Source: Impatiens glandulifera (lineage: Eukaryota; Streptophyta; Magnoliopsida; Ericales; Balsaminaceae). From it: a stretch of 64,000 bases of DNA. The stretch spans positions 36,503,338-36,567,337 of the forward strand of contig NC_061867.1 of assembly GCF_907164915.1 (NCBI RefSeq). The letters are read 5' to 3'. Every line of letters starts with the position of its first letter. Position 1 is the first letter of the stretch. The notes beneath the pieces were generated by a model. That model ran no database searches and was not told the origin of the DNA. It was given only the letters and a program-made list of their open reading frames with translations. Below are positions 36,255 to 47,923 of this stretch, piece by piece. The position numbers and the translations under genes were made by a program.

Positions 36255-39200
36255 ATGTTGAACAAGAGAATCACGCTGGGTCATTGTACATTGCATGTGG
36301 ATTTTCCATCGGTCTAAACTTTCGATCAGCCGAAAGTGGTGGATATGTTCAGAACCCTAGAGTATTCTGGTCTGAGAAAGCATCTTGGAGGTCCATTCAT
36401 ATTCTACGAAAAGGAAGTTCGAGAGTTTTTCAAATCTGCAACAATGGTAGACGACTTTATCGTAGAAACCGTTAATGGCGTGGAAATATCCTTCGACGAG
36501 GCTGTATATGCGGAGTTCTTTGAACTTCCGATGGAGGGTCATACCTTCGACAAGCATCTCTCATCAGAAATAATGAAATAAATGAAGAAAGCTCTTTCTG
36601 CCGATGGCTCGGCGATTCATGTAAATGGAAGCAAGAAGGTCCTCAAACCTCATTTTGTTTTGCTAAATGATGTGATAGCAAAAGCGCTCCAAGGGAAGGC
36701 TGGATCCTTCAATCTCTATAGTCACGATCGTTTTGACTATATGTGCGCCATCTCAAAGGGAATCCAGGTAAACTGGGCTTCAACTCTATTTCAGAATCTT
36801 AGCTTTTCTATCAATCAGGCGAACAAGGAAAGCATAACGTTCGCGACTCAACTAAGTCGATTGTTGGAGAATTTGGGGGTTCCGATGAGTGAACCTGTGC
36901 AGATCAACTTTCCCAGGGTGTTCTCTACCCTTACAGTCGCATTACCCTAATGAGAATGAAGAACAATATGGAATCTCCCTCAGGTGCCTCTAGTCAACAG
37001 ATAGGTGGTAGGCCTGCTACTCGATCCAGACAGCCGTCTGCTTCTATTATGTCAACGGGAGTGAAGAGATCAAAGACCATCAACGAATTAGAGTCTAGTT
37101 CCTCCAGTTTGAAAAGCTTTTCAAAGAAGGATTTTGAATCAGTCGATTCAAGAATCAGGCAAGGTCTAGGTGTACTTGTTTTTACTCCCATGTCCCCTCT
37201 GTCTTCTCCGGCGACCATCCTGAGAAAGCCCTCGAGATCCTGTATCTCAAAAGAAAATAAGTCTAAGGCGCCCCGCGCGTCTAAATCGATGAAAGTGTCA
37301 TCAAAGGTAACTTCTTCTAGACCCTTGGCCGATGTGCCCAAGTTTGATGTTCCTGTGATGGAACAAGTTGAATCTGTTTTCATTCAAAAGGAATCTACTA
37401 AATGAGCCGCTGTTAAGTCAGCTGGTCTGAATATTGAAAATATTAACAAGATTGAGTCTCTCGTTCATCAACCTAATCAAGTAGCCGCAGGTGCTACAAA
37501 GATTGCTCAACTAGAACAAGGTGTAGTCCTTACCCTTGTTGCTGGTAATTCTGCTAAAAAGGAGTCCTCTGTTTCTATCAGAGAGTCTCCCTCGTTAAAT
37601 CCCATTTCTAAGGATTCCTTAGTAACCGGTAAAGTCACTCGTGTAGAGCTCCCTACTGAATTGTGCAAGAAACCCCAATCTGCGTATGAGTTGATGCGTT
37701 CCACAAGGCTGTCGTGTGGAATTGTATTTGGTGATCCATGACCTTCTCCAAAACCTATCGAGGTTGCTGGAAAAGTTAAGAATATTGCAACTATTGTTAA
37801 TGAAGATGTTTCAAAGGCAACAGGCATTGTTGACCTCGTGTTGGATCAAGTCAAAGCCATTGCCGCTGAAAAGATGGAAATTTATAAATCCTGGATCCTG
37901 GAAAGACTGTCTGTCAAGTATGATGAAGCCTTAACAAATTCTGAAATAATTTGTGAATGGCAGAAGCGTGTAGCCAATGAAAAGAAGGCTCTCAAGTGGG
38001 CTAAAACTTCAGATGTGCCTGAAGCTCTAAAGAGAAAGGATCTTGTTAAAGCTTGTTTAAGAGGAAGAGCTTTATTTCCCATTCTTGAAGCCAGAAAGAC
38101 AGATTTTAACCCCATTGAGAAAGGTTCTGAAGTGGAAGCGAAAGTTTTGAAAAGATTAGACGACATCATGGTTGATTACGTCTCGGTTGTTACCCGATAC
38201 GTTCATGGCGCTAATTGCTCTAGAGAAAATCTTTTTGATGATGATGAACTAATGGATATCTCTAATGATCATGATGATACAGATGAGCGAGATGTTGCTC
38301 TCCTGATAGAATTTGGGAGTCTTTCTACTGAAGAAAGACGTCTTTTGGGTCAACCCGTTCAAGAGAATCCTCTCTTAGAAGAGGAAGAAGTGATTATTCA
38401 AGAGCCTGAACAAACTCTTCTAACTCAAGAAGAAGAATTTGTTGAAGAAGATTTTATTGAGGAGTTTTCTCAAGCTCCTAATGATAAAGAAGTTGTAATA
38501 TCCTCTGTTGTAAGAACAGAGGAAGCCCAAGAGAAGGAGGCTGAAGTAACTCAGCCAGAAATTATCAGATCTGAGGGGGAACCGTCCAATGACAAAGATG
38601 CTGAAGAAGAGAGTTCCTCATCTGAGGAGGAACAAAATCAAAATGCTAGATATGTTAGGCCTCTTCCATTCCCTGAGATCAATGCGACAAATGTTCATGA
38701 AAATATCAACAATCCTCTTCACAGCAAGGGAAATCTGTATGAAAGATTTCAGAGAGCTGAAAGGGAATTGGAAGAAGAAGTGCAGAATAAATCTGGTAAT
38801 GTGTCTGAGAAGGATCAACTAGAGCAATCCCTGCAGATTCATACCAATTTTGATCCTATTCAGAGTATGGTAGCAGAATCTCAAGAAAATTCTTCTAATG
38901 AAGAATCCTCTACTGATGGTATCAAGCTTTTAAAGTCTATGACGTTTGTGCTCTCTTCTCTTCAGAAGAACGTGGTATCTATGGGATAAAATATGATAAA
39001 TGTTCTATATACCCCGATAGAAGAAAGAAAGGGATTTGCTGATTTTGTCAAAGTTCTTAATGAATTGGACAACACTCTGAAGAAGAATACATATGAGACT
39101 CATATCTCAAATTCAAATTTCTCCAAATTTGAAAAGAATCTCTTCAATCGTCAATCTGAAATGATGGACATTGAAAGACACATCAATGATGATCGTCATC

Positions 39201-39687
39201 GAGAAGCTATGGAGGAACCCATTTTGATGAAAAACCAGATGGTAGAAATTCAAGGATGCTTGAGAAGAACAGATGGTGAACGACTAGACTATGATGACTC
39301 TATTGCAAGAAAATTTCAAGCAAAAGAGAATGCGAAAGATAATGCTGAAAAAGAACAACTTCGTATCACCCAAGGTGAGTCAAGTAGAAGAAGTGACGGT
39401 GTGTCAACCGGCACCAGATCTAGGCGAGCGCCGAGAAACGATAATATCCAAGGCCAACTAAAAGAGGAGGAGGTCTAAGCGGTGGTGATCGTGGAGGCCG
39501 AAACAGTGGTGGTGGTCGTGGTAGGCAATCTGGTATTGATCAAAGAGTTCGTGCAAGTGGCGATGATTGTGGTGGGAGATCTAGTGGAAGCGGTCGTGGT
39601 GGTTGCACTCTTCCTCCTTTTCAAAATCTGTTAACCGGTCAAGATATGAGCCCAACTAATCCTCGAATAAAAAGGGAAGAACGTTAA
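36255..39687 (+). pseudogene. Accessory retrotransposon gene, long form with RGG tail (element C)
   Basis: About 1,144 codons, from MLNKRITLGHCTL. The N-terminal accessory domain has MFRTLEYSGLRKHLGGPF, YAEFFELPMEG, LKPHFVLLNDVIAKAL and ISKGIQVNWASTLFQNL. A Ser/Lys-rich linker follows. The helical domain is at 37838-38200 (CEWQKRVANEKKALKWAKTS), an acidic segment at 38220-38640 (EEEEVIIQEPEQ), and a coiled-coil-like region at 39050-39330. The tail is Gly/Arg-rich (GGDRGGRNSGGGRGR), ending at TAA 39685-39687. In-frame stops include 36578-36580, 37403-37405, 37739-37741 and 38987-38989. Frameshifts lie near 36935 and 39465. Because frames resume after each stop, decay is recent. The role is unknown; the RGG tail suggests nucleic-acid binding (inference). 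Confidence 0.82.
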
Positions 39688-39851
39688 TATCTTTTCTCCT
39701 ACCTTGTTAAGTTTCTTAAACTATGTTTCTTTGACTATGTTTCTGAATATTGGTTTTGGAGGTTTGTGAAGTTTGCTGTAAGTGAACAAAAGTTTATTTA
39801 TATGATGAATGTGTATTTTATTATATATATGAAGGTTTTCAATTTCATCAT

Positions 39852-39866
39852 AAAAAAGGGGGAAAT
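39852..39866 (+). other. Polypurine tract of element C
   Basis: AAAAAAGGGGGAAAT directly precedes the 3' LTR start TGTTGGG. Confidence 0.92.
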
Positions 39867-41828
39867 TGTTGGGTCAAATTATTTTGATTAAGTGTTAAAA
39901 TAGTTTGACTATTGGGATTTTGGTGATGAAATGATTTATGCGTTTTGATGCAGGTGTATGGAAATCAGATTTCATATGACTTGGTTCTAATGAGGTTCAT
40001 TAGACCGATTTGGTATTAGATGCATGAAATTAGACGTGCAGTCTAATGAATTCGTAATTAGACGTGCATTCTCACTCGTGAAGTTAGACGTGCAGTCTAA
40101 TGAATTCGTAATTAGACGTACAGTCTAACTCGTGGAGTTAGACGTGCAGTGTAATAGAAAGAGAAAGTTAGACATGTAGTCTAACTCCTTCAGACAAGTC
40201 TGAAGTAGAACCGTAATTAGACGTGTAGTCTAACTCGTGGAGTTAAAAGTACAGTCTAATAGAAAGAGAAAGTTAGAGGTGTAGTCTAACTCCTTCAGAC
40301 AAGTCTGAAGTAGAACCGTAATTAGACGTGCAGTCTAACTCGTAGAGTTAGACGTGCAGTCTAATAGAAAGAGAAAGTTAGGCGTGTAGTCTAACTCCTT
40401 CAGACAAGTCTGAAGTAGAACCGTAATTAGACGTGCAGTCTAACTCGTGGAGTTAGATGTGCAATATAATAGAAAGAGATAGTTAAACGTGTAGTCTAAC
40501 TCCTTCAGACAAGTCTGAAGTAGAACAGAAATTAGACGTGCAGTCTAACTTGTAGAGTTAGACGTGTAGTCTAATAGAAAGAGAAAGTTAGACGTGTAGT
40601 CTAACTCCTTCAGACAAGTCTAAAGTAGAACCGTAATTAGACGTGTAGTCTAACTCGTGGAGTTAGATGCGTATTGTAATAGAAAAAGAAAGTTAAACGT
40701 GTAGACTAACTCCTTCAGACAAGTCTGAAGTAGAACCGTAATTAGACGTACAGTCTAACTCGTGGAGTTAGACGTACAGTCTAATGGTTTGTAAAAGTTA
40801 GACGTAAAGTCTAAGTGGTGAAAGTTAGACGTGTAGTCTAACTCCTTCAGATTAGTCTTAAGTGATTGTAATTAGACGTAAGTCTAATCCCATTAGACCA
40901 GGTGGTCTAATGGATTCTGCTCTTAGACGGGGACATTTGATTTCATTAGACGAGGTCGTCTAACTGAAATACGTTTAATGCTATGCTCAAACAGTATGCT
41001 TGAAGCTAGCACCCGCCTACCCACGTGCTATAGCTATACTCTACTCTTGATCCACTTTCTAGTGAAGATCAGTACGATAGCTAGACGCAACCAACCAATG
41101 AATGCCACGTAAGAGAATATCCTTCACACTATTTGTTTTGCAGGTACATCCCTGAAGAATATTCGGCGCACTACTAGTTGGTGTACGGCCACGATCATTG
41201 TGCTCAGAACCTGCTTTATACTATGGAGGCTTTCCAATGGAAGAGTGCCACGTATCATTCTGAAGATTCTACCGTTAGTCTCTGCCCAATATTTATCAAA
41301 TCTCAATGACAACGGACAATCTCTCGATCATCTCACTTACTGAAACTACAATGTAACCAATCTTTTGAATATTCAAGCCGCAAACTTCTTTCCTGATTGT
41401 ACTGTGTGTGAATCAAGAGAGAGCTAGAATCAAAAACACCTTTAGCTGAGTGATATTCTTTATCTTGTAAATTGAACAAAGTGTGTTCTGTTCAATAGTG
41501 AGTAAGTGTGTGCAAACTGTATTTTGATTCAAATCATATTATAGTGAATCCTTCCAGTGGTTAGAAGAAGGGGTGACGTAAGAGAGTTTGCACCGAACAT
41601 CCATAAACAAACTGCTATGTCTTTTCATTTCTGTCATCTTCAAATTCTTCATCTTGAGCTTCAAACCTAAGTAAACAATTCCGCCTTGATTCTGTTTCAA
41701 GTGTTTACAGGGGTTTGCGTAGAATAAAAAGCGAATTAAATCCCTAACAAGATTTCTTTCAAATCGTTTTTCATAAGCCTTCATCAATAGTCAGACCCTC
41801 GTCTCTATCGATTAAGCCGATCCTATCA
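39867..41828 (+). mobile_element. 3' LTR of element C
   Basis: Starts TGTTGGGTCAAATTATTTTG and ends GATCCTATCA. It holds about six ~105 bp hairpin modules (40030-40870) against three in the 5' LTR, which explains most of its extra ~315 bp. The G-box is at 41022-41027. It is followed by TAATT. Confidence 0.93.
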
Positions 41829-42768
41829 TAATTAACCAATGAATCAACTTAATCAACTGAATTAACAAAGTACTTAAAGAAATTAAACTGTAATTAGAAT
41901 TTACAGTAATGAATTTATAAGGCTTACAACATTTGTATTGTTGTATTATCTTAGAGTGAAGATATGAGACTACTCGAAGTAATTGAAAAGGAAGAATAAG
42001 CTCTTAATCGTAGAGATCTTCTCCGGTGAGGTAGTTTGTTCAAGCGGTTGCAGCGGTTACCCAATATAGTTAGGAGAATCTCTCCCTTGTATTTGGATAA
42101 CTAATGTTTAGTTCATGAATTCATAACTAAATTGTCCAATTTATATCAATTAGCGTGGTGAATTCTGTATTTGAAGTTATAATGATTTTTTGGTTGCCTA
42201 ACGTATTGGACCTTGTTTTTTAACCAATTTGGATGTTGTTGGTCTTTTTGAAAATCCCAATACATGCCCCATAACTTTGAAGTTGTAAATTTCTTGACTA
42301 AGCGATCGTAGTTCATGTCAGTCGTTGATGAAGCAAATTGGGCAAGTTTTACCTCTTTCACTTTGGTCAAATTGACAATGATCTTGTTTGTGTTCTCTAA
42401 TCGACTAACTCGAGTTAGGAGATGAACTCATACTCGTTGGAAAGAAATGCTCAAGGGCTATAATTTTGGTATAATTTTCTTGAATAGCTCTCCCAATTTT
42501 TAGTGGTTGGTCATAGACTACAAATGATATAGTGTAGACACTTGTGGACCAAGTAATGAGGGCCAAGGGAAGTGTAACATACCTCTAGTTAGCTTCTAGG
42601 ACAAGTTTGTGTCCATACATCATCCTGTGTGGACACTTGTGCTCCTTTAATCTTTGAATTGGACATCAAGACTAATTCTATTAGATCAGGATATGTGTTA
42701 GATAAACACACAATGTCAAATCACTAATTTTGGAGCACTATTAGTGACGAGATGTCACTTTCAAACTT
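41829..42768. other. Unclassified sequence between two LTR elements
   Basis: Moderately AT-rich, without a convincing gene. A 74-codon - strand frame at 42146-42370 has no recognisable motif. I see no terminal repeats. It could be a fragment of another element or host intergenic DNA. Confidence 0.5.
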
Positions 42769-44025
42769 TGAAAAGATCAATGTAATCAATCGAGATGAGG
42801 TCTGACTATTGATGACAACTTCTAGAAAACGGTTCGATAGAAATTCTGTTAAGGATTAGTATCACTTTCTATTCTTCACAAACCCTTGCAAACTCTTAAA
42901 GCAATTTAAGTGCGGAAACGTTTGGTCAGGTTTGAAGCTAAGAACTAGTTCGAAAAGAGAAGACAAAATATAAATGACACAACGATTTTTTTATGGATGT
43001 TCAAAGCAAACTTTTTTACGTCACCCCTTCTTCCAACCACCGAAAGGATTCGTTATACTTCTTTGAATAAAATAAAGTTTACTGTCTAGTTAACTATTGA
43101 ACAGAACAAACGTTGTTCAACTTACAGAATGTTTAAGAATATCACTCATCTAGGCAATGTTTTGATTCTATCTATCTCTCTTGAATATGATGTTGAAGAT
43201 CAATAAGTAAGCAAGAAATTCGTAAGATAGTGTGAAAGACCAATAACTCATCTGTTGTCCTTGAGGATCTTTCAATAGAAGACAGGTACCAACGATCTAA
43301 TCTTCTACATTGAAACGTGGAGAGCATCCATTGGAAAGCCGCCCATAGTACAAGAGTACAACAAAGATCGTGGTCATACCGATCTAGTAGTGCGCCGAAT
43401 ATTCTTCTAAACCTGTCTTGCAAGGAACAAGTAGTGGAAATAATATTTACTTACGTGGCATTCATTCATTGCATACAACTGACTGTTATACTGATCTGCA
43501 TGGATCAATGGAGCAGGAGTAACGTACAACTAGTTGATCGTAGGTAGACATATGCTAACTTCAAGCAATTACTTAAGCGAAGCATTAGACGTGCTCCATT
43601 AGACTTCCAAGTCTAAGGAAGTTTGACGTCTACTTCTAATTGTGGGGTCCATTAGACCACCAAGTCTAATGGAGTTAGACAGCACGTCTATCTACGTTTC
43701 ACTTCAGACTAGCCTGAAGGATTTAGGCGTCAATGTCTAACTTTCATCTGTTAGACTGCACGTCTAACTACGTGTCTGTTAGACTAAACATCTAACTACA
43801 TGTCTGTTAGACTGAACGTCTAACTATGTATCTGTTAGACTGCACGTCTAACTAGCAGCGCTTATAACTACCAAAATGTCTAATAAGCCTATTTTAAGTA
43901 AAGTCTAACTTAGCATTTTTGATGCACCTGCACAAAAACAATTAGACGACTTAGCTTCATTCTTATTTAAGTTTTACACAAGTTCATCATTAAAATAAAG
44001 TTAGTCAAAATAATTTGACCCAACA
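42769..44025 (-). mobile_element. LTR of a further - strand copia element
   Basis: Begins TGAAAAGATCAATG, related to TGATAGGATCGAC, and ends GACCCAACA followed by a PPT, so it is a 3' LTR in - orientation. At 1257 bp it is shorter than its relatives. It keeps GGATGTTC, ACGTCACCCCTTCTTCCAAC and a TTAGAC hairpin block (43580-43860). Its sequence is too diverged to be a recent copy of the other LTRs. Confidence 0.85.
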
Positions 44026-44040
44026 ATTTCCCCCTTTTTG
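44026..44040 (-). other. Polypurine tract of the third - strand element
   Basis: CAAAAAGGGGGAAAT on the - strand, immediately inside the LTR. Confidence 0.88.
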
Positions 44041-44302
44041 ATGATGTTAAAACTTAAAAAAAGATTAAAAATGTTAATGCAAATTTAGTAATTGTCAACA
44101 TAATAGATAACAAAAGACTATTCATATTTCAAGATAAACATAGCATGGTTGAAAATATCAGAAGATTTTCCAAAAACATCAAAATATTTATCATTCCCCC
44201 TAAATATAAGGCCAATCTTTTCCTTTTCCCTTTTTTTTAACATCATTAGGGAGAATAGAAGGAATCCTAATATGCCCTTTCAGCCAAGTAGGCAGCCTGG
44301 TT

Positions 44303-45030
44303 TTATCTCTTCAACCTGAGCCTACCTACCCGTAGAACATAGTCGAGAACCTTTTGGTTGTTCAAGACTTTACAAGGATTGAAGTGAAAGTCGTGACCAA
44401 CTTCAGAAAAGAAACAACAAAGGAACGTGTTGAGAGGAGCATCATATCCAAAGATTTTTTTTCGGGAAGAGATCATCTTAACTAGATTGTTGAAAAGAAC
44501 TTTCGACCAATTGATGGATACACCCCTTGTGATAGCCACCAATATTTCAAAGACTTTGTTGTAGTAGATGTAGGAGAATCTTTAACAAGAATTGATTTTG
44601 AGATGATGTCGTTGAGTAGGGTAAACTCAACTTTCAGACAGAAACTGTTTCCGTGAGAGGCGATCGGAAAGAGATGCCCTTCAAATGATTGATCCGAGAA
44701 AACGAGTTTCATCTCGGACAAGATTTCATCGGAGGAGGGAGGCAACTAATAGATCCCTTCATTTGGAAGCCTGAAGAACATGGAAAATGTTTCCTCCGAG
44801 GAACATATGCTTTTACCAAGAATAGTCGCACGGATATACTTGTTATGATAAAATACGGCAGATTCAAAGAATTCACGAACCGCCTGTTCGTGAAAGATGT
44901 AGTGGGAACGAAGAAACTTCTTTAGCCCATAAGTTTTTAGTGATTCGAACATTGAAACCATTTCTGGAATCAACAAGGTGGAGACAAATTTAAAATCTAT
45001 TTGAAGAGATTATGCAGGGAGAGAGGACAT
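44303..45030 (-). pseudogene. Accessory retrotransposon gene, short form (third element)
   Basis: From ATG at 45030 the frame gives MSSLPA, a stop, then SLQIDFKFVSTLLIPEMVSM, LKTYGLKKFLRSHYIFHEQA, VREFFESAV and FRLPNEGIY. A second stop follows, then VEFTLLNDIISKSI and, after a frameshift near 44550, AITRGVSINWSKVLFNNL. It ends RVGRLRLKR. These are the same positions that are conserved in the long forms, but the protein stops after the N-terminal domain (~240 codons). The Ser-rich linker, helical domain and RGG tail are absent. It lies just inside the 3' LTR, as accessory genes do elsewhere. Confidence 0.75.
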
Positions 45031-45144
45031 TTCAACAAGATGAAAGAAAAATCTTAGAGATTCAAACGCTACAAGAAAGATTTCTTAGAGAGAGAATCGG
45101 GGATTCAGGAAGGAGATACTCAAATCCTTTGAGTATGACCGTTT

Positions 45145-45152
45145 CTTAAATA
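45145..45152 (-). promoter_or_regulatory. TATA-like box of the short accessory gene
   Basis: TATTTAAG on the - strand lies about 115 bp upstream of the ATG at 45030, with a CT-rich leader (CCCCGATTCTCTCTCTAAG). Confidence 0.5.
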
Positions 45153-46157
45153 CAGAGGAGTTGACGTGTGACTATTAAATTGATGATTATATGAACTGTT
45201 AAAAACCTAGGAAATCTATTCCCAAGAGACGCAACTATCATTTAATATTAATCATGAAAGAGTGCTATTAATGTCTTTTAATTAATTATTATTTAAATTT
45301 AATTAAATTAAAAGTAAAAATAATAAAAAGTAAAAATAAATTATTTCTCAGAAATGAATTGAATTAGAAGGAGAGATTCTCCTTTCTATAATTTATATAA
45401 TAGGGGTAGGCTGCATAACCGGTCTTACTTGAATTGAATAAAATTTCCTATAAGCTGACTAACTAACTAAAACTGGAGGACTTATTACCGGTATACGAAT
45501 ATTTAAAGGATCTCATCGAAAATGTTTGATTCTTCTTAGAGCTTCTTTGGCGATCGTGAAGTCAACGGATGAAGTCATTTACAATTATCAGCTCTACATC
45601 CGTTGTCGACCCATTTCTTTCAAAAACTCAATTTTCTCGCTTGTTAGTTTTAGCAGTCATACCTTCCTTTTATTTGGTTTAGGATATTTGAAGAAGTGCA
45701 GGTTATGTTTGGAACCAAGGGGCTAGTCTCGATCTCGTTTGGTGATTGTTCACTCAACATTTCGTTCTTGAGTTTACGGGCTCCCCTCCATTTTGAAAGT
45801 CAAGTAATTCACTAAGGCGGGATATTTCAAAGTCCGAATGAATAAAAAATACACATATAAAGAGATTCATGTAAGATTCTTTCAATTTCTTACTTTCTTT
45901 CCAAAATGAGACTGTGAAAGAATCTATATCTAAATCTCCAAGGGTGGGACTAATTGAATTGAATTAATAAATTTGTAACTTAATAAACTTTTTTTAATTA
46001 ATATCACTCTCAGCACAATCTTTTTCTTTTTTTGTCTCTCAATAAATTTTAACCCCACCTTAGCACAATTCCTTTTTTTACTCTTTGTAAAACATTACCA
46101 TTCTCGCGCCCCATTCTTTCTGCTACTAAAATTCTAGGTTTTCTTCTCTATCTCTAG

Positions 46158-46440
46158 AATTTGCAGGTTGTAGAGCTTACTTTTTCTTAATTCTTTTATA
46201 TATGCGTTCAACGATACAAACTCATTCGTATACTTCAGCTTCACTTTCATAGTTCTAGTAAAAATACACAAGGTATGTGATTCTTCTTCACAGATTATTT
46301 ACATGCCTATTTCTAAATGCATACTTATCTTGCATTGATTATGTCTATTTTCTTTATATTTCTGAACAATTGATTGTGTAGTTTCGCGGGTTATTATACC
46401 TAGAGGAATGTAACTTGCCAGAATTTTGATTATAGTTAAT
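46158..46440. repeat. Direct repeat, left copy
   Basis: Matches 47060-47360. Shared blocks include TTCAACGATACAAACTC, GTATACTTCAGCTTCACTTT, GGTATGTGATTCTTCTTCAC and CCAGAATTTTGATTATAGTT. TTTGCAGGTT at its left and AAGGTATGTG inside look like splice acceptor and donor sites of a 5' UTR intron, which would suit a duplicated host promoter or leader. Confidence 0.85.
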
Positions 46441-47059
46441 CATTGCTTCGTCATTGTGAGATTCCAGCTCTCACCATCGTTTTGGAACTAATCTGAATTG
46501 CCTAATGAATTTTCCTCCATACGTTGAGGATAGGCTATAGTTTCAGATTGTTCCTTTTGAGGTGTATCCCGGTTTAGAATTCTTACATGCTGTGTGCGGT
46601 GTAATGAATCTTGAGAAACTGGTTCTGATTCATTACATATTATTAGCCTTCGTTGAAGTGCATAGAGTTCTATGTGCATTGATTGACTAACCTGTTGTGT
46701 AGATCATAATCCACATTTTCTTGAGTTGTTCTCATTTGATAGGCATCTTAATCGGATGGCTGTCCTTAAGAATAACGTTGTTGATCTGGAGGGTTTCCAA
46801 CCTGGGCCCATAAGTACCTACAAACATGGGAAGGAAAGTAGTGCATTGAAATCCCTTATCAATAACACTAAATAGGGTCATGAAAGAAAGATCCATCTAT
46901 AACTATCAAAGGTATTTCGAAATTGAAATATAAAGCCCCCACATGTATGTCTTCTAATACTAACTCTTTTAGGATTGTGTTATGCTCGAGGGTTATGTGA
47001 CTGAGAACCTGGATTTTATGAATGTGGATTACCCTTATTAATATATGAAAAGATAGTAT

Positions 47060-47360
47060 AGATTTTGCAGGTTATAGTTATGTCTTCCATCTTACTTTTT
47101 CTTCATCTCTTTCATATATGCATTCAACGATACAAACTCGTTCGTATACTTCAGCTTCACTTTCATAGTTGTAGTAAAAATACAAAAGGTATGTGATTCT
47201 TCTTCACGCCTTATTACATGCCTATCTCTGAATGCATACTTATCTTGAATTGATTATGTCTATCTTCTTTCCTTACATTGATGAACAATTGATTGTGTAG
47301 CTTCGCGGGTTCTTGTACCTAGAGGAATGAAACTTGGCCAGAATTTTGATTATAGTTAAT
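47060..47360. repeat. Direct repeat, right copy
   Basis: Second copy of the ~290 bp repeat, about 900 bp downstream in the same orientation. It has substitutions and small indels throughout, so the duplication is not recent. Confidence 0.85.
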
Positions 47361-47923
47361 CGGAGCTTGAAAGTCTGATTGGATTCTAAATTCACCCGAT
47401 ATAAGTAGTATTATCTTCCTGACTTTCTTTCTCGCCTTCTACTGTACATCATTTGGATGCGATATTTTTAGTCATTGCATGCACTATTTACAAACCATAA
47501 AGTAGTGTTAGGTATTTGTTGACATTTAACATGAGTTAAGTTATGTTCTTGTTTAAATACAATGGGAAATATATATAATAAAGAAAATAAATGAAAAAAA
47601 TGGGAAATATATATAATAATAAGGGCATTCTAAACATTTTGTACCGTCACATGACCGCATGCGTCGCGTGACACGAAAGGGTATTTTCGCCTTTAGACTT
47701 GCCGAAAAGGTCATTTTTGTAATGTTTATTAGGGGCTTGGGTGATTTCCCAAAAACCGCCCATAATTAGGGACATTTTGTCAAATTGTTTTTATTAATAT
47801 ATTTATATAATATATTGAGAAAAATTAGGATAATAAATTTAATAATTTTTATTATATATAATGTTATATCATTATTAATAGAAAGATTTGTATTTAATAT
47901 TAGTATAAGAATATTAAATAAGG

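Larger units (their letters stand above)
21515..41828 (+). mobile_element. Pol-less copia retrotransposon C, split by a nested relative
   Basis: The structure is complete: 5' LTR 21515-23161, PBS, gag, accessory gene, PPT, 3' LTR 39867-41828. Flanking sequences are TAATA (21510-21514) and TAATT (41829-41833), a 4/5 match for a 5 bp target duplication. Subtracting the nested element leaves ~10.0 kb. Protease, integrase, reverse transcriptase and RNase H are entirely absent, so it depended on enzymes made elsewhere, like the non-autonomous TR-GAG class of plant elements. In place of pol it carries a ~1,140-codon accessory gene with its own promoter. Confidence 0.9.
45153..47900. other. Unclassified region with gene-like remnants
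   Basis: No gag or pol of the - strand element continues here, so that element is truncated near 45300. The region is mostly AT-rich. Stretches at 45480-45990 are less AT-rich without a clear frame. At about 46700-46876 a short open stretch (HLNRMAVLKNNVVDLEGFQP) ends in TAG and may be an exon remnant of a host gene I do not recognise. The pieces at 46158-46440 and 47060-47360 are direct repeats. Confidence 0.45.

Noticed and set aside
42146..42370. 74-codon - strand frame
   Set aside because: No recognisable motif, no promoter context and no homologue elsewhere in the window.
45480..45990. Possible plastid or mitochondrial DNA insertion
   Set aside because: The composition differs from its surroundings, but I could not place any organelle gene in it.
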